From assembly GCA_963921825.1 (NCBI GenBank), contig OY997591.1, forward strand, positions 49,187,825 to 49,251,824: a stretch of DNA of 64,000 bases, in the 5' to 3' direction. Origin of the DNA: Erodium maritimum (Eukaryota; Streptophyta; Magnoliopsida; Geraniales; Geraniaceae). Shown piece by piece: positions 11,009 to 22,950 of this stretch. The position numbers and the translations under genes were made by a program. The notes under the pieces are model-generated. The model was not told the DNA's origin. It worked only from the letters and a program-made list of their open reading frames with translations, and ran no database searches. Numbering within the stretch: position 1 is the stretch's first letter; the number at the start of each line of letters is the position of its first letter.

Positions 11009-13242
11009 ATGAAGATCCTCTCATGGAACTTGAGAGGACTGTCTTCCTCACAAAAATGGAAGAAGACCTTGGTGATGTGATCCTCAAGCAACAACCCAAT
11101 ATGGTACTACTTCAAACCCCTCCTCTCAATTTTATCAAATCTTGTGGCATGCATTGTGGTTAGGAAATGGATTTCATACCTTCATTTGACCTCTCTGGTG
11201 GGCTTATTATGTGCTGGAGATCCTCATATTTTCAAGTGACCAGGGTGAAGAAAATAAATGGAGCCATGATATGGTTAGACTTCATTAAGGCTTCTAGGCT
11301 CCTTTTTGGATCACAAACATTTATGCTCCTTGCACTAGAAGATGGAAGAGGGATCTTTGGTTAGAACTGATATCTGAGATCAATTTATTAAATCTATTGC
11401 CACTATTAGTCATAGTTTGGGACTTTAACACAATATTATCCTCTGAAGAAAGATCAAACTCAAGAGCTAAATCTACAGACATATCTAACTTCCAAGGTTT
11501 GATTGATACCCTTGCTCTTATAGACTTGCCTTTATTTGAAGGAAAGTTCACATGGTTTGGTATAAGGTCTATAGCATCCAAGATAGACATATTTCTTGAT
11601 TCCTCAGATTTCCTATCAAATTTTAGCAAACTCACACAACAATTTCTACCCAGGTGCATTTCAGATCATAAAGCTCTAATCCTATTTGATGATCAGGTTG
11701 ATTAGCGGACAAGACCTTTTAAGTTCCTCAATATTTGGTTAGAAGATGGGATGTTTTATAATGCATTCCAACAGTTCTGGTCTTCTTTTCATGTCTCTAG
11801 ACAACCCCACCTTAGTATTTGGCTACAATTCAAGCTATTAAAAGAAAAGTTAAAAAAGGAACAACCAAGTCTATGGTCATCTTGATACTGATATAGAACA
11901 GCTCAGGAAAAATCTTGACAAGATGGATGCTATTGTAGAAAAAAAAGAAATCTCTCTCCTTCTGAATGCAATGAGAGAGGGTATATGAGAGAAGAATTGA
12001 AACAAAAGACCGAACTCTTGGCCAAATTATGGAGTTAAAAGGACTGGAAAAAGCGGTTTCATAAAGGTGATCCTACCAACTATTTTCATAAAGTGGTAAA
12101 TTTCCAAGGGACCAGGATGAAAATCATGCAAATTATTGTGAATGATGAGATGGTTGAAGACCCTATTTTAATTAAATCAGTTGTAGCCTCTCACTTTAGT
12201 TCCAGGTTCTCCGAGTCTATCATAAATCACCTGAACATTGAACACCTTCAGTTCAAATCTCTATCCCAATCCCATGTTGTACATTTAAAGAGAACTTTCT
12301 CTGAAGTACAAGTACTTAAATGGCTTGCTCAGGTGACAAAGTAATTGGTCTTGATGGATACACAATCAAATTCTGTCGGGTTTGTTGGAGAATAATCAAG
12401 GAGGATCTACTAAATTTCATAACACATTTTCACATGTCAAGTCATCTAACACTTATTCCAAAATGTGATTCTCCCGTAACCTTTGATGATTATAGGGCCA
12501 TTAGTTTAATGGGTGGATCTTATAAGATCTTATCAAAGCTACTGGCTACAAGGCTAAAAAGTGTGTTAAGTTATCTTGTGGGGTTTGAGAAAACTGGATT
12601 CATATCAAGGAGGCATATACTTAATGGAGTCTAAGTTGCTAATGAGGTGGTGCACAAGATCAAAAAATAAAAAAATCAAGGCCTTAATATTTAAAGTATA
12701 TTATGAGAAGGCATTTGACAATGTTCATTGGATAATGAAATTATTGGCTAGGATGGGCTTTGGGAGCTTATGGAGGCTCTGGATGATTTCATGCTTCAAT
12801 GCCCATGTATCTGTGCTTATAAATGGATCCACATCCACTGATTTCAAAATTCATAGAGGTTTATGGTAAGGTTGTGCCTTATCTCCACTAGTGTTTGCTT
12901 TGTTTGCTGAAGGCTTGAACCAAATTATGAAGGCATGCTTGGTACATGATCAGTTTCAGGGAATCACATTAGGAACAAATGATCCAACCATTTCTCATTT
13001 GCAATTCGCAGATGACACAATCTTCTTTATCAAGGCATTAGTAGAAGGTGCCTCCAATTTGAAAAATGCTCTCAAAATGTTGAGATTATTTACAGGCCTC
13101 AAAGCCAACTTCAAAAAATTCACCATAATCCTCATGAATCTCTCCCAAGAGGAAAGTCAACAATATTCAAATATCCTTTCCCGCTCAACTGAGACATTAC
13201 CACTCTCTTATCTAGGCTTCTCATTAGGAGTCAATCCTAAAA
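11009..13242 (+). pseudogene. LINE-1 ORF2 endonuclease and reverse transcriptase, broken
   Basis: It starts MKILSWNLRGLSSSQ, a standard plant L1 endonuclease start, 10 nt after the ORF1 stop. Endonuclease motifs continue with DFIPSFDLSGGLI, DFNTILSSEERSNS, FTWFG and the C-terminal ISDHKAL (about 11641-11690). RT motifs are GLDGYTIKF and LIPKCDSP (about 12340-12480), DYRAISLMG, YEKAFDNVHW (motif A, about 12700), HLQFADDTIFF (motif C, about 12990) and SYLGFSLG (about 13205). It is spread over several frames with internal stops. The region after the RT palm is absent because Copia-A sequence follows. Confidence 0.88.
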
Positions 13243-13787
13243 GACTAAGATGGACATGGATGGCAACCCCCAGACCTATAAAGCCCGACTGGTGGCAAAA
13301 GGTTATAGGCAAGTCCAAGGGATTGACTATGAAGAAACCTTCTCCCTAGTGGCTATGGTCTAATCTATCCGTTTTTTTCTTGTTATAGATGCGTATCATG
13401 ATTACGAGATATGACAAATGGATGCCAAAACCGCTTTCTTAAACGGAAGTATATCGGAGGACGTTTATATGTCTCAACCCGAAGGTTTTTTTGGATCCGA
13501 AGAATAAGGGTGTCACACCCCAAATTCTGTAAAACCGAACCCGGAACGCGAACGTTTAATTTAATAAAACCTTTTCAAACCTTTTGAATAAATCGCTTTA
13601 AAACCATCAATTTGTAAAACAAAAATATTAATTTACAACTCAAAGTACGTCCCAACAAGCGGACAAAATACAAGGCGTACGTCGCTAGACTCAAAAAGGA
13701 AACCCGGACTCCCGCTCCTAGCTCTTCAAGCTTCGAGAGTTCACCTAGTCCGTCCCGCGACCAATACCTGTAGGAAAAGCAGCTAGG

Positions 13788-13805
13788 GGTGAGCGTTCGC
13801 TCACC
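13788..13805 (-). promoter_or_regulatory. Conserved LTR hairpin
   Basis: GGTGAGCGTTCGCTCACC has 7-8 bp complementary arms and lies 277 nt from the LTR sense 3' end. On the sense strand it is followed by CCTAGCTGCTTTTCCTACAGG, a pyrimidine-rich stretch ending in CAGG. The identical hairpin is at 21319-21336 and 3895-3912; a variant is in Gypsy-2. Confidence 0.6.
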
Positions 13806-14344
13806 ACCACGGATAACAGACTGACTACGGCATACTTAGCAGACAATGCCGGTAACACCAACACCAAACCCAACACCGGGGACTACTATCCCCAAACTCA
13901 AGTAACCCGACTGACACACAAACCGTCACTTTCCTCAACCTACTCAACACTCGGACACGTAATGTAGACCCGACACAACGATTGACGACTTCCTCCAAAG
14001 ACACGACAGATAACCACGCAACACCCAAGATCACTAAGGATCGCACACCAAACAAGATCACAAAGGATCGCACTCCAGCTGCTCAGTAACCCCCTTACGC
14101 CCTTTACCGATCCCTGTCAGGCCAGGCGGTTGACCTGTCATACTTTTCCCGACACAAAGTCGGATCAGGCTGTCGACCTGTCACCCAAAACCACGCACGC
14201 GCGACCACGACCCATTTCCTCACGGGCGGGCCCCCTACCCCATCTGAACAAGCAGACGCGTGCGCTCGAGGACCCCCGTTTCATGAAGCGGGCCCCCAAC
14301 CTCAGGTAACCACAATCACAATCACAACCAAAGTTCAACAAACA

Positions 14345-14655
14345 GCAACAACACCGGTCCAACACTTCACAGGCACTCATGGCCACCCAAGACACACCAA
14401 CAGTAAAGACACGGGCACTCACGGCCACCCACAACACCAACGGTAAAACACGGGCTCAACAACCCCACGGGCACTCACGGCCACCCAAGACACACCAACG
14501 GTAAAACACGGGATCTCATGGCCACCCAAGACACTAACAGTAAAACACGGGCTCTCATGGCCACCCAAGACACAACAGTAAAGTACGGGCTCTCATGGCC
14601 ACCCAAGACACAAACAGTAAAGTACGGGCTCTCATGGCCACCCAAGACACAACTA
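14345..14655. repeat. Tandem array in Gypsy-1 3' LTR
   Basis: Units with GGCCACCCAAGACAC and CAACAGTAAA, at about 33 bp and about 58 bp spacing. The copy number is lower than in the partner LTR (21850-22280), so the arrays have changed since insertion or differ by conversion. Confidence 0.85.
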
Positions 14656-16492
14656 CACAATCAACCTCCGGGCATAACCAATGCCTCCAGCAGTTGTAAT
14701 ATCAACAGGCTCACAATCAACCTCCGGGCATAAGCAAATGCCTCCAGTAGTTCTAATATCGAAAGTTCACTGCTCCTACGACACTACTAAGTGTCACATG
14801 CATATCAATTGTTCGATACGTTCCCGTATCATACGACACCATCCGGTGTCGCCTGCCTTTCTAATAGTCGATAAACTTACTTAACCCATGACACCCCAGT
14901 GTCACATGCATTTCTACTGTTAACTTTCCCTAATCAGGGCCGAGATCCGGCTACTTTTCCCTACCTCGTATGCTTTCTCCAAAAGCTCACAAACAAGCCC
15001 CGGCGTGATCTCGATCACTCTCCTAGCTTTCCCTTCCCTCTGTCGGTGGCACGATCTAATAAGAACACAATTTTTAAACACTTTTAAGCTTGCAGGCAGA
15101 AACTGAATTTTAATGAATTTGAAGCCCAAACTCAACCCCGACAATGTCGATCACTCCGAAACTTCCAAATTTCTCGACGTTGTCAATAATGGGCTCGGAA
15201 AAGCCCGATTCGCACGACATGGCGAATCTGCTCGGGTTTTGAAAACGCCCTTCCGGGGATCCGAAAATTCCCGTTTTCATTTCTACGATCTTAGAATTAT
15301 TCAAGGGTTCCTATGCACTCGACGGAATCAATATCCGACTTCCGAGTAATTTAATTCGCGTTTAAAGTTTCTAAACCCGTTAATTACAAGTTTCAGAATT
15401 TAATTCCAAATTTCGATCCGGGTGTAGATTAATGACTCGGGGAACGTCCTAAACCACCCGAACACGAAAACCCAAACACCCGAGCATGTGGGCCCCGCCC
15501 GACCCCCTTTGGCCGTGGGTGGCTAGGGCCGGTTTGGGGCCGGTCCACCAAGGTGGTGGCTGGTCCTAACTCCGGCCAGCCACCCTATAAAACCGGCCAG
15601 CCACCATACACGGTGGCCGGAGCTCCCCCGAGCCTCCGGTCACCGGAAAGCGTTCATCTCTTCGCTCCAAAACACCTCCAACAGACCCCACACCTCAACT
15701 CATCCATATTCAACCCATTTCAATCCAAACCCTAACTTTTAAATTTAACAAAACGAGAATCGGTTAGGTGCTCACCGTAGAGAACGTCGATGTGAGCTCG
15801 ATTCTTTCATCGTTGAGACGATCCACCGGTTTGATCGACGGGAAAAGTAAAAACTTCCAACACCTCCTTCTCTTTTCTCTTCTTCTTCTAACTCCCCTTT
15901 CTCTCTCCAAAACTCCATTTTTTCCAAATATGGCCGACCATCACCATGCCTCTCATCTTTGTATTTTTTCAAAAAAACAACACTTTCCATAATTACAAAA
16001 CTAACCCTCAAGTCCCATCTTTTGTTTTGTCCAATAAGCCTAACACCACCACATTGGTGACATGTGGCAAGTGGGTCCCATAACTTTTGGAAAATATCTT
16101 CTAGATATTCTTAAGTCAGATTCGCAAAATTCGGCCGTCTCGGGCCCCGAACGGGCACTTTTTCCAAGAAATTACGAAACTTTATGGGCTACAAGGAAAC
16201 GGCTCAACTAAGACCGCTGCGATGAAGGCTAATCTTTTTGGATCCAAAACGGTCCTCGAATGGGCCAAAACGTCGCTCGGTTGACTTTTCCAGCGAAAAG
16301 TCAACATTTCCCAAATTGGTCAGAAAGTTGCCCTGAGTCCCCCGGAACTCACTTTGGTCGATATCGGGGTCAACTCAAGTCCGGTATGACCCTCGCGGTC
16401 AAATTTAGGTTCATTTAAGTGTTTGTCTAAATTTTTAAAATTTTCCTGTTTTTCGCATATTTGATTGGCGTTGACCGGGAGTGGTTCTTACA

Positions 16493-16520
16493 ATCTACCC
16501 CCCCCCCCCCCCCTTAAAGA
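16493..16520 (-). other. Gypsy-1 polypurine tract
   Basis: On the minus strand the end of the interior reads GAAATTTCTTTAAG, then 16 G residues and TAGAT, next to the 3' LTR. This is the typical Gypsy arrangement. The G run is 16 long here against six G (49499-49504) in Gypsy-2. Confidence 0.9.
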
Positions 16521-16554
16521 AATTTCGCCCGTTAAAATTTAAAACAGACGTACC

Positions 16555-17650
16555 TCAAGTGTCGAACAAATCAGGGTACTTCGCGCGAACCTCGTCCTCG
16601 CGCTCCCAAGTCGACTCAGCCTCGTGGTGCCGCCATTGCACCCTCTCTAAGCGCATAACCTTTCCGCGCAGGACCTGCTCTCGTGGATGCATTTCCCAAA
16701 TCGGTTTCTCCTTATACGAGACATCACCCGTTACCTCGACATCTGCCCACTCGATGACGTACTCAAGACCTTGAAAGGCCCGATACACCGCGGGGCTAAC
16801 CTGCCTTTGCCGCGGTTGGAACGCACCAGTCCACCTTTCGGACTCACCTCCAGGGATACATGGTCACCGACTGCAGACTCGAGAGGTCGGCGCCGTCAGT
16901 CAGCATAGCTCCTGCCGACTCTGCGCGGTCTTTAATCGCTCACGCTTTGGCACGACAAACTCAGCTGTCTCTCGGACCAGTTCTAGACCCAGTAAACTCT
17001 TATTCCTCACTTCTGCCCAGTACACAGGCGATTGACACGGCCTCCCATACAAACGCTTCGAACGGTGCCATCATGATACTGGCCTGAAAGCTGTTGTTGT
17101 AGGCGAACTCGGCTAACCGCTCACGAAATCCGTCGTGACATGCCCCCATTTCCACTCTGCAACTGGCAGTGGCTGCAATAACCCAGCGGGATGCTGATGT
17201 TCGGCTCTCACCTGCTGACAAGTGAGGCACCACGATACAAACTCTGCAACCGCTCCCTGCATCCCACTCCACTAGATCTGTCGCCTGATGTCGCGCTCCT
17301 CTTAGTGCTACCCACGTGCACTGTCAGACGCGAATAATGCGACTCTCGCAGCTCGTCGCCTCCACCGTTACTCGGTACGAACAAACCTCCGCGATACCGT
17401 AACTCCCAATTAGCACGACGATCCCAACCCTCGGCGTCAACCCCACCGGCACTCTCTCCCGGATCTCTGTCGTCTCGACATCCACCAACTGTGCCTCTAT
17501 CCCCCGGCCAAGCCGGGTGGGCTGAGCCACCAAGAAGCACGCGGCCACGCCGTCGGTAACCTCTTCTAGCTCCAACCCGAGCATGCCCAGCTCTCCCATC
17601 ATGTCCCCATTCCCGGACTGAGATGCTAGCAGGACACGGCGTCGGCACTC
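16555..17650 (-). pseudogene. Gypsy-1 integrase and chromodomain-like end
   Basis: Recognisable peptides are LAEFAYNNSFQASI followed by MAPFEA (end of the integrase core and start of its C-terminal part), DVSYKEKPIWEMHPREQVLRG, then VQWRHHEAESTWERE and AKYPDLF. The last match the chromodomain-type tail of Tekay/Del elements. The N-terminal part of the region is poorly preserved. Confidence 0.85.
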
Positions 17651-17811
17651 ACATTCGCCTTACCCAAATGGTAGAGTAGCTCAAAGTCGTACTCCTCAGT
17701 AGTTTCATCCTTCGCCGCTGGCGCATGTTCAGGTATCGTTTGGGAAAAGATGTACCTAAGGCTCTTGTGACCCGAGAACACCTGAAATCTCTCGCCATAC
17801 CGATAATACCG

Positions 17812-18120
17812 CTAGTCTTTCAGCCCGAACACTAATGCTGCTAATTCCAGGTCATGGGTAGGATAGTTGCGCTTGTGCGTCTTCAAGTGCCTGGAGCCAT
17901 AAGCAACAACTCTACCCAACTGCATCAGTACGCAGCCCAGTCCTTCCCCGGACGCGTCACAATAGACCTCATACCCGAACCTGCGCTCTGGCACTATCAA
18001 CACTGGAGCGGTAGTCATACGAGCCTTCAGCTCCGTGAACGCATGTTCACAATCCTCTGTCCACACAAACCTGACTCCCTTGCGCGTCAAACGAATCATA
18101 GGCGCGGCTAGTCGCTCAAA
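17812..18120 (-). pseudogene. Gypsy-1 RNase H region
   Basis: [18 protein letters not shown], then [15 protein letters not shown] and [20 protein letters not shown]: the standard Gypsy RNase H block downstream of RT. Confidence 0.92.
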
Positions 18121-18129
18121 GTCCTGGAC

Positions 18130-19084
18130 AAACCGCCGATTAATATCCTGTCAGCCCCAAGAAGCTGCAGATCTCGAAGACGCTCGTGGGAAGCGCCCAC
18201 TTCAAAACCACGTCGATCTTCACCGGATCGACCAATATACAGTCACGGGACACAATGTGACCGAGGAATCTCACCTCAGCGAACTAAAACTCGCACTTCT
18301 CCAGGTTGGCGTATAACTGATGTGTGCGCAACAGGGTCAGAACACCCCTCAGATGTTCCTCATGCGCCACCTTGTTCTGCGAGTAGATCAAGATGTCGTC
18401 TACAAACACCACCACAAATTGATCTAAGAACGACCGGAATATAATGTTCATCAGATCCATGAACGCTGCAGGTGCGTTCGTCAGTCCCAAATGGCATCAC
18501 CAAGAACTCGTAATGCCCATAGCGTGTCCGGAATGCAGTATTTGCGCGTCCCCCTCTCGGACTCGCAACTGGTAATATCCGGATCGCAGATCGATCTTCG
18601 AGGAGCACGTCGACCCTCTCAACTAGTCGAACAAGTCGTCAATCCTCGGCATCGGGTATCGGTTCTTCACCGTAACCCGGTTCAGCTTCCGGTAGTCGAT
18701 GCACATCTGAAGCTCTCCACTCTTCTTCTTCACGAAGAGTGCTGGCGCTCCCCACGGCGATGTGCTCGGTCGGATAAACCCCTTATCCCGAAATTCCTCG
18801 AGCTGACGCTTCAGCTCGGTCAACTCGGCTGGCGCGAACCTGTAAGGCGCCATCGATATCGCTGCCGTTACCGGCACCAGGTCAATCCCGAACTCCACCT
18901 CACGAACTGGTGGCAACCCGCTCAATTCCTCCGGAAGGACCTCGGGGAACTCGCACACCACTCGCTGTAACTCACGGCTCTGCACGACCGATACTTCCTC
19001 CACTGCGGACAAAGTCGACAGGAGAACTCCGCTCTTACTGCCCAGAATACACGAACCTTTCGCGTTGCCTGTTGACACCGTCAC
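18130..19084 (-). pseudogene. Gypsy-1 reverse transcriptase region
   Basis: Motifs in sense order are [51 protein letters not shown], the [19 protein letters not shown] region, [14 protein letters not shown] and [11 protein letters not shown], then [12 protein letters not shown]. The order and spacing fit a Gypsy RT. Confidence 0.93.
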
Positions 19085-19149
19085 TCGTCGTCAGTAACAG
19101 TCGATATTGGCTCGGCACTTCGCCGGCCAATCCATTCTCAGGATCACGT

Positions 19150-19540
19150 CAAAGGCTGTCATTTCGTAAGTATCCTTCCCACGGATACACGCACAAGCTC
19201 AGTCGCTGCCGAACCTCACGGAACCTCGCGGTCTCTTTAAGACCTCGCTCCTCTACCGTCGTCGTGCCTACTAACTCCGAACATACCCGAATCCTCGGGG
19301 TGAGGACTCGATCCAGCATCAGGGCTCTTGAGTCCTCTCTCGAACCTCCTGAATCAGTTCGCTTCTCTAACTTCGCAGGCACGACAGACCCTAGTCAACA
19401 CCATATCACCCCCAACCGGCGTGTCCAGCCGCCGGGGTGTACTCAACGGCTCTAAACTCAGCCCCAATATCACAGCACAACTCGACGAAGCAAACGAGTG
19501 TGACGCCCCGGTATACGATAAAACTGAAGCCCAAATCAGA
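19150..19540 (-). pseudogene. Gypsy-1 protease region
   Basis: GASHSFASSSCAVILGLSLE followed by PLSTPRRLDTPVGG and TRVCRACEV matches the aspartic-protease segment of Tekay/Del polyproteins. It sits directly upstream of RT on the minus strand. Upstream of it, LTR-like sequence begins instead of a recognisable gag. Confidence 0.85.
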
Positions 19541-20732
19541 GACCGAACAAACCCTCCATTAGTCACACCCATAGGGTATAGCACAACCCTCACACGATCC
19601 TCTATGCATTCACTTATAACTTTCCGCAACCAAACCAGTGTTCGCTACTCGTCCCCTCCTGGAAAAGTAGTAAAGGGGATGAGCGTTCTGCTCACCTCCA
19701 CGGACATCCGTTCGATTATGGCATACTAGTAAAGCACTAACGACTTACCAATCTAACCAGGGCCAACTACAACCTCAAAACCTGATACCAAAACGTCACA
19801 CTGCTCAAGCCATCAATACCTCAAATACTCGATCACGTAAGGAAAACCTCGAATATGGATCATATTCTAACCTCAGCAAACCACTGTTTCTCACAACCTC
19901 GATACCCCAATTACTCGATCATGTAGGGAACCTCAAATAACCCACTCACGTGAAGGAAACCTCAAACCACCCGTTCACGCGAGGGAAACCTCAAACACCC
20001 GTTCACATAGGGGAAACCTAGTTCGTATGGCGCCGCAGCGCATCAATCTTAACCCCCCTCCGTATGGTGAGACTCTCACACCGAGGCGCTGTATCACTAC
20101 CGTAGGTCCTTGGTGAGTCTCGAACCCAAGACCTCATCCTTTAACACCGAACTTACGACCTCTACAACCAGCACAACTGTGAACACAGCGACGCAAAACC
20201 AACACTCAAACTTCACAATCAAGACGGTGGAACAAGACAGGAATCTCAGATCCGTGACAGACCCCGCCACGGTTGGGGACACGGAGCTGTGACGAAGGCC
20301 CTCAAATTGCCAAAACGCGCTGCTCCGTCACGGATTCGTGACAGGGTCCGTGACACTCGCGCAGGCTTGATTTCCAAAATCGTTTCAACTCGAACCTTAC
20401 CCCGTTTTGACCCTAAAAATAGACTTAAACGACACACACGCTTGACCACCAATTTAACAACACACGCACAACAATTCAAAGACAAAACGCACGTCACCCA
20501 ACCTCAATCAAAAGCCGACAAGGCCAACCAAATCAAAAACACGCCCACCGGACCAACAAATTTCAAAACACGCCCACCGGGCCAACCAAATCAAAGCACG
20601 CCCACCGGGCCAACCAAAATCAAAGACACGCCCACCGGGCCAACAAGTTTCAAAACGCGCCCCCCGGGCCAACCAATTTTAAAACTTTCTCCTTTTCACC
20701 ATAAAATTTCATTTTGACATAAGGCAGTTACA
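19541..20732 (-). repeat. LTR-like block inside Gypsy-1
   Basis: This block resembles the sense-3' part of an F1-type LTR. It carries GGAAAAGTAGTAAAGGGGATG, then GAGCGTTCTGCTCACC, a variant of the conserved hairpin, then a GGCATACTAG stretch parallel to the GGCATACTTAG of the Gypsy-1 LTRs. It ends near AGGCAGTTACA. It is not close enough to be a Gypsy-1 LTR, so it represents a third LTR type. I see no target duplication, so whether it is an insertion or a recombination product is unclear. Confidence 0.55.
20535..20690. repeat. Tandem repeat with CACGCCCACCGGGCCAAC units
   Basis: About five units of 28-34 bp, with ACGCCCACCGGGCCAACC alternating with AAATCAAAG or TTTCAAAAC linkers. It sits in the LTR-like block, comparable in position to the arrays in the F1 LTRs. 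The proline-threonine-rich open frame over it is a by-product. Confidence 0.85.
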
Positions 20733-21026
20733 ACCCGGTCCAGGCGTCCCCGAACTACATTGTACCCATTTGATATCAGCACCGCCACGCTCGACTACAG
20801 GGGCGCCCCTGAGTCGAGTCGCGACAGCTTAAAAACGTTTCACGCAGCAACACACAAATAGTATGCCAGTAATAACCGTACTGCACATACACACAAACAC
20901 AAACAGGACTCAAAACACTACAGGTCTACACACGGTTCCCGACTTGCGTACCCAACGCACGACGGGACTTTACTAACTCGACTCTCCCCACCTAATTGAC
21001 GTATAGTCCGAGGTGTGAAACCTCGA
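20733..21026 (-). other. Gypsy-1 leader
   Basis: About 290 bases of untranslated leader lie between the primer site and the LTR-like block. No coding sequence is recognised. Confidence 0.5.
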
Positions 21027-21038
21027 GCTCTGATACCA
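21027..21038 (-). other. Gypsy-1 primer binding site (initiator Met tRNA)
   Basis: On the minus strand TGGTATCAGAGC starts three bases after the 5' LTR end. It is complementary to the 3' end of plant initiator methionine tRNA, the usual primer for these elements. Confidence 0.93.
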
Positions 21039-21318
21039 AGCTGTCACGCCCCAAATTCAGTAAAACCGAACCCGGAACGTGAACGTTTAATTTAATAAAA
21101 CCTTTTCAAACCTTTTGAATAAATCGCTTTAAAACCATCAATTTGTAAAACAAAAATATTAATTTACAACTCAAAGTACGTCCCAACAAGCGGACAAAAT
21201 ACATGGCGTACGTCGCTAGACTCAAAAAGGAAACCCGGACTCCCGCTTCTAGCTCTTCAAGCTTCGAGAGTTCACCTAGTCCGTCCCGCGACCAGTACCT
21301 GTAGGAAAAGCAGCTAGG

Positions 21319-21336
21319 GGTGAGCGTTCGCTCACC
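21319..21336 (-). promoter_or_regulatory. Conserved LTR hairpin, Gypsy-1 5' LTR
   Basis: GGTGAGCGTTCGCTCACC, 277 nt from the LTR sense 3' end, identical to 13788-13805. Confidence 0.6.
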
Positions 21337-21849
21337 ACCACAGATAACAGACTAACTACGGCATACTTAGCAGACAATGTCGGTAACACCAACACCAAAC
21401 CCAACACCGGGGACTACTATCCCCAAAGTCAAGTAACCCGTTTAACACACAAACCGTCACTTTCCTCAACCTACTCAACACTCGGACACGTAATGTAGAC
21501 CCGACACAACGATTGACGACTTCCTCCAAAGACACGACAGATAACCACGCAACACCCAAGATCACTAAGGATCGCACACCAAACAAGATCACAAAGGATC
21601 GCACTCCAGCTGCTCAGTAACCCCCTCACGCCCTTTACCGATCCCTGTCAGGCCAAGCGGTCGACCTGTCGAAGTTTTCCCGACACAAAGTCAGATCAGG
21701 ATGTCGACTACCCCTTTCCTCACGGGCGGGCCCCCTACCCCGTCTGAACATACAGACGCGTGCGCTCGAGGACCCCCGTTTCATGAAGCGGGCCCCCAAC
21801 CTCAGGTAACCACAATCACAATCACAGCCAAAGTTCAACAACACCGGTC

Positions 21850-22280
21850 CAACACTTCACAGGCACTCATGTCCACCCAAGACACACCAACAGTAAAGAC
21901 ACAGGCTCAACAACCCCACGGGCACTCACGGCCACCCATAACACCAATGGTAAAACACGGGCTCAACAACCCCACAGGCACTCACGGCCACCCAAGACAC
22001 ACCAACGGTAAAACACGGGCTCAACAACCCCACGGGCACTCACGGCCACCCAAGACACACCAACGGTAAAACACGGGCTCAACAACCCCACGGGCACTCA
22101 CGGCCACCCAAGACACACCAACGGTACCACACGGGCTCTCATGGCCACCCAAGACACCAACAGTAAAACACGGGCTCTCATAGCCACCCAAGACACAACA
22201 GTAAAGTACGGGCTCTCATGGCCACCCAAGACATAAACAGTAAAGTACGGGCTCTCATGGCCACCCAAGACATAACTACA
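21850..22280. repeat. 58-bp and about 33-bp tandem array
   Basis: CACGGGCTCAACAACCCCA recurs with an exact 58-bp spacing (for example 21956, 22014, 22072). It then gives way to shorter GGGCTCTCATGGCCACCCAA units of about 32-34 bp. Confidence 0.9.
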
Positions 22281-22950
22281 CAATCAACCTCTGGGCATAA
22301 TCAATGCCTCCAGCAGTTCTAATATCAACAGGCTCACAATCAACCTCTGGGCATAACCAAATGCCTCCAGTAGTTCTAATATCGAAAGTTCACTGCTCCT
22401 ACGACACTACTAAGTGTCACATGCATTTCTATTGTTCGATACGTTCCCGTATCATACGACACCACCCGGTGTCGCCTGCCTTTCTAATAGTCGATAAACT
22501 TACTTAACCCACGACACCCTAGTGTCACATGCATTTCTACTGCTAACTTTCCCTAATCAGGGCCGAGATCCGGCTACTTTTCCCTACCTCGTATGCTTTC
22601 TCCAAAAGCTCACAAACAAGCTCCGGCGTGATCTCGATCACTCGCCTAGCTTTACCTTCTCTCTATCGGTGGCACGATCTAATAAGAACACAATTTTTAA
22701 ACACTTTTAAGCTTGTAGGCAGAAACTGAATTTTAATGAATTTGACACCCAAACTGAACCCCGACAATGTCGATCACTCCCAAACTTCCCAATTTCTCGA
22801 CATTGTCAATAATGGGCTCGGAAAAGCCCGATTCGCCCGACATGACGAATCTGCCCGGGTTTTGAAAACGTCCTTCCAGGGCTCCGAAAATTCCCGTTTT
22901 CATTTCTACGATCTTAGAATAATTCAAGGGTTCCTATGCACTCGGCGGAA

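Larger units (their letters stand above)
9159..13242 (+). mobile_element. LINE-1: broken L1-type LINE
   Basis: A non-LTR retrotransposon with ORF1 (RRM and DUF4283-like region) and ORF2 (endonuclease and RT). It begins where the Copia-B LTR ends, so Copia-B probably inserted into it and its 5' end lies outside the window. On the right it stops inside the RT C-terminal region and is joined directly to Copia-A. It is clearly homologous to LINE-2 (42584-54717). Several frameshifts and stops break both ORFs. Confidence 0.88.
13511..16492 (-). repeat. Gypsy-1 3' LTR (2982 bp)
   Basis: TGTCACACCCC...TTCTTACA in plus coordinates. It contains the conserved hairpin (13788-13805), tandem GGCCACCCAAGACAC arrays (about 14345-14655) and three short GACAC/GTGTC inverted units (about 14779, 14838, 14888). 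The right part (about 15100-16492) matches 1-1524 and the right part of the other Gypsy-1 LTR. Confidence 0.93.

Noticed and set aside
19499-19520. Apparent LTR start TGTGACGCCCCG
   Set aside because: The same bases encode the GASH protease peptide on the minus strand, and the pentamers at the proposed element ends (ACGAG and ACCCG) do not match. It is kept only as an uncertain LTR-like block further right.
20289-20717. Pro/Thr-rich open frame of 142 codons
   Set aside because: It sits on the CACGCCCACCGGGCCAAC tandem repeat; no domain and no start context.
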